Shown here piece after piece: positions 14,875 through 16,377 of a DNA stretch of 16,377 nt. Position numbers and translations under genes: made by a program. The stretch comes from JBGFRR01 sp041695045. GTDB taxonomy: Bacteria > Bacteroidota > Ignavibacteria > UBA10030. Where the stretch lies: the NCBI GenBank assembly GCA_041695045.1, contig JBGFRR010000045.1, positions 1-16,377 on the forward strand, written 5' to 3'. The notes beneath the pieces were generated by a model that saw only the letters and a program-made list of their open reading frames with translations, ran no database searches and was not told the DNA's origin. The first letter of the stretch is position 1. Every line of letters begins with the position of its first letter.

Positions 14875-14974
14875 CAAATCGACACAAGTTAGCGAGCGTA
14901 GTGAAGTTCCGCTTTCTGGAATCCCGCTTGATAGCGGAATCCTGAAAAGCGGGACTAACGTGTCTGTCGATTTG
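14875..14974. repeat. 100-nt nested stem-loop structure
   Basis: CAAATCGACA (14875-14884) pairs perfectly with TGTCGATTTG (14965-14974). Inside, GTTAG (14888-14892) pairs with CTAAC (14955-14959), and TCCCGCTT (14922-14929) with AAGCGGGA (14947-14954). A side TTCC/GGAA hairpin (14908-14921) sits in the left part. The result is a branched RNA-like fold. The left edge lies 4 nt behind the -35 box of the minus-strand promoter. Confidence 0.6.
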
Positions 14975-14977
14975 AGC

Positions 14978-15000
14978 ATTCCGCCGTTGGCTGGCGGAAT
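14978..15000. repeat. Palindromic hairpin
   Basis: ATTCCGCC (14978-14985) and GGCGGAAT (14993-15000) form a perfect 8-bp stem around a 7-nt loop. Its design (CCGCC, 7-nt loop, GGCGG) recurs at 15258-15278. Confidence 0.6.
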
Positions 15001-15018
15001 CTCTCGACGGAAAACCCG

Positions 15019-15047
15019 TTGCCCGTACAGCACTTTTTGTGTATATT
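15019..15047 (+). promoter_or_regulatory. Possible promoter toward the tRNA region
   Basis: TTGCCC (15019-15024) and TATATT (15042-15047) are 17 nt apart on the plus strand. It would be the nearest sigma70-like match reading toward the tRNA-Thr gene, about 320 nt away, across several hairpins. The distance makes the link uncertain. Confidence 0.3.
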
Positions 15048-15126
15048 GTGGCCGTGCTTTCGAATGCAGAGTGATCATTGCGGGATGGAATTCCGCCTTC
15101 TTCAATCCGCATTCCGCAATTGACAT

Positions 15127-15138
15127 GCTGGCGTAGCT
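15127..15138 (+). other. 12-nt copy of a tRNA 5' end
   Basis: GCTGGCGTAGCT is identical to the first 12 nt of the tRNA fragment at 15323 and differs from the intact tRNA-Thr at 15371 at one base. It abuts a long hairpin that begins at the next base. Confidence 0.45.
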
Positions 15139-15188
15139 TCCCGACAGAAAACGCCTGCCGACAGGCAGGTCGGCGTTTTCAGTCGGGA
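15139..15188. repeat. 50-nt hairpin containing mini-palindrome copy C
   Basis: TCCCGAC (15139-15145) pairs with GTCGGGA (15182-15188), and after an A/A mismatch GAAAACG (15147-15153) pairs with CGTTTTC (15174-15180). The top is CCTGCCGACAGGCAGG (15154-15169), a 16-nt palindrome of the same type as at 11861 and 11928. Without it the hairpin would close on the tetraloop TCGG (15170-15173). Confidence 0.7.
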
Positions 15189-15210
15189 TTGGCGGGGCAA
15201 CGGTTTCTTC

Positions 15211-15253
15211 CACAATTGCCCACGAACGTCTTGTGTGAGTGGCGGCAATTGTG
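15211..15253. repeat. Inverted repeat
   Basis: CACAATTGCC (15211-15220) and GGCAATTGTG (15244-15253) are perfect 10-bp inverted copies with a 23-nt spacer. It lies between two other stem-loops in the same cluster. Confidence 0.6.
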
Positions 15254-15257
15254 AGAA

Positions 15258-15278
15258 TCCCGCCGTCGTTTGGCGGGA
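15258..15278. repeat. Palindromic hairpin
   Basis: TCCCGCC (15258-15264) and GGCGGGA (15272-15278) form a 7-bp stem around a 7-nt loop, the same design as 14978-15000. The following 15279-15322 ends in a run of nine T but has no strong stem next to it. Confidence 0.6.
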
Positions 15279-15322
15279 GTAAACCGCAGTCCGTGGGAAG
15301 ACTGAAGTTTGCATTTTTTTTT

Positions 15323-15347
15323 GCTGGCGTAGCTCAGCGGTAGAGCA
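15323..15347 (+). pseudogene. Truncated tRNA fragment (5' acceptor strand and D arm)
   Basis: GCTGGCG, TA, GCTC, AGCGGTA, GAGC, A reproduces the acceptor 5' strand and complete D arm of a tRNA, differing from the intact gene 48 nt downstream at two positions. No anticodon arm, T arm or 3' acceptor strand follows. Instead CAGCGGTAG (15335-15343) is repeated in inverse as CTACCGCTG (15354-15362), giving a 9-bp hairpin that would use up the D arm. It cannot make a functional tRNA. Confidence 0.65.
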
Positions 15348-15370
15348 GTCCCGCTACCGCTGTGTGTAAT

Positions 15371-15442
<72 letters not shown>

Positions 15443-15465
15443 CAACATGTAGTGGTAAGCACAGG

Positions 15466-15488
15466 AGGGCGAAGCGACGCATCGCCCT
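15466..15488. repeat. Hairpin downstream of tRNA-Thr
   Basis: AGGGCGA (15466-15472) and TCGCCCT (15482-15488) form a perfect 7-bp stem with a 9-nt loop. It stands just before the terminator hairpin and could take part in 3' end formation, or be another dispersed palindrome. Confidence 0.5.
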
Positions 15489-15495
15489 ACCGATC

Positions 15496-15517
15496 ATCCG
15501 CGCAAGCGGATTTTTTT
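15496..15517 (+). terminator. Rho-independent terminator of tRNA-Thr
   Basis: ATCCGC (15496-15501), loop GCAA, GCGGAT (15506-15511), continuing into a run of seven T (15511-15517). A stable tetraloop hairpin plus U-tract in this position is a standard intrinsic terminator. It ends only 7 nt before the start codon of the next gene. Confidence 0.75.
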
Positions 15518-15524
15518 ATTTCGT

Positions 15525-16377
15525 ATGTATAACCTTCTCATCATTGGAGCAGGACCGGCAGGACTTGCCTGCGCGATCGAGGCGAAGCAAACCGGGTTGT
15601 CGTACGCCGTTCTCGACAAAGGCTCGGTCGTGGCTGCCATCCGCCGCTTTCCGACCAATCTTACCTTTTTTTCGACGCCGGAACTGCCCGAAATCGGAGG
15701 CGTACCGTTCATCGCCTCCGGCTTTCGTCCCACACGAACCGAAGTCATCCGCTATTACCTGAAAGTTGTTGAACATTTTAATCTCAACATTCGCTCAGGA
15801 GAGGAGATCCTCTCCATTGAAAGGGACGGAGCGCACTTTGTTGTCCGAACGCACTCCGGTCAGTATAGAGCACAGAACGTCGTTGTGGCTACGGGATATT
15901 TCGACCATCCCCATCCCTTCACGGTGCCGGGGTCGGAGCTGCCCAAGGTGAAGCGGTACTATCACGAGCCGTATGAGTATTACGGGAAAGACGTCGCGGT
16001 CGTCGGCGGCAAGAATTCCGCCGTCGAGATCACGCTCGACCTGTTCCGCCACGGCGCGCGGGTAACGCTGATCCACCGCGGGCCCATGCTGAGCGAGGGG
16101 GTGAAGTACTGGATCCTCCCCGACGTCGAAAACAGAATAGCGGCGGGAGAAATCACGGCATTGTTCGAGACGACTGTTGCCGAAGTCCAGCCGACCTCGC
16201 TCATGCTCACGGGCAAACATGCGGGCGAAATCCGTAACGATGTCGTGTTTGTGATGGTCGGTTACCGTCCTGACACACGGATGCTTGAGCAAGCCGGCGC
16301 TGCCATCGACCCACAATCGCTCGCTCCCGTTCACAATCCTGAGACGATGGAGACGAATGTCCCCGGCCTCTATGTAG
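15525..16377 (+). CDS. ypdA: YpdA-family FAD/NADPH disulfide reductase, N-terminal 284 aa (runs off window)
   Basis: The frame from ATG 15525 is open to the window edge. It shows an FAD Rossmann motif GAGPAG (8-13), the family segment RRFPTNLTFFSTPELPEIGGVPF (40-62), VVVATGYFDHP (119-129), an NADPH Rossmann motif VVGGKNSAVE (159-168) and NPETMETNVPGLYV at the cut end. This order and the FPTxxTFFSTPELxEIG block match YpdA/Bdr, which reduces bacillithiol disulfide with NADPH. There is no CxxC pair, unlike thioredoxin reductase. Usual length is about 320-330 aa, so roughly 40 residues are missing. There is no ribosome binding site before the ATG; the sequence there is the U-tract of the tRNA terminator. 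Confidence 0.85.
   Translation, partial: MYNLLIIGAGPAGLACAIEAKQTGLSYAVLDKGSVVAAIRRFPTNLTFFSTPELPEIGGVPFIASGFRPTRTEVIRYYLKVVEHFNLNIRSGEEILSIERDGAHFVVRTHSGQYRAQNVVVATGYFDHPHPFTVPGSELPKVKRYYHEPYEYYGKDVAVVGGKNSAVEITLDLFRHGARVTLIHRGPMLSEGVKYWILPDVENRIAAGEITALFETTVAEVQPTSLMLTGKHAGEIRNDVVFVMVGYRPDTRMLEQAGAAIDPQSLAPVHNPETMETNVPGLYV

Noticed and set aside
14875..15278. CRISPR array
   Set aside because: The inverted repeats differ in sequence and spacing; there are no regularly spaced identical direct repeats and no cas gene.

Overview
The window reads as chromosome of a free-living Gram-negative bacterium of moderately high GC. An outer-membrane efflux channel, a lipoprotein adaptor and an RND pump show the double membrane. 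A YpdA-type reductase (a bacillithiol-associated family), a tRNA without an encoded CCA end, and many small palindromic repeats would fit the Bacteroidota/Chlorobiota/Ignavibacteriota neighbourhood. That placement is inference; no rRNA or marker gene is present to fix it.

Layout. (1) Positions 1-3885 are one tightly overlapped operon: the C-terminal part of a PA-domain/M28 zinc peptidase, then a three-subunit proton-translocating NAD(P) transhydrogenase (pntAA, pntAB, pntB). Each junction is a 4-base stop/start overlap. A terminator-like hairpin follows. (2) Positions 3900-4900 hold hairpin repeats, a 129-bp inverted-repeat element, a decayed glycosyltransferase fragment on the minus strand, and the promoter/operator of the next operon. 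(3) Positions 4912-11413 are a tetR - outer-membrane factor - membrane-fusion lipoprotein - RND permease operon, a complete tripartite efflux system. (4) Positions 11423-12010 are an alkyltransferase-like DNA-damage recognition protein (PWHR instead of PCHR) whose reading frame runs on into repeat DNA. (5) Positions 12023-14458 encode aspartate ammonia-lyase and an FBP-site-bearing L-lactate dehydrogenase. (6) Positions 14460-15524 are mostly non-coding: a 57-aa basic protein with a textbook promoter, a dense cluster of stem-loops, two tRNA-derived fragments, an intact tRNA-Thr(CGT) and its terminator. (7) From 15525 to the window edge is the N-terminal part of a YpdA-like flavoprotein disulfide reductase.

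Together the genes cover redox balance (transhydrogenase, LDH, YpdA), C4/amino-acid entry into central metabolism (aspartase), envelope efflux and DNA-damage sensing. The most unusual signal is in the repeats. A short palindrome of the form CCTGCC...GGCAGG occurs three times as a unit interrupting other structured DNA. In all three cases removing it restores a continuous older repeat or a clean hairpin, as expected of a mobile mini-palindrome.
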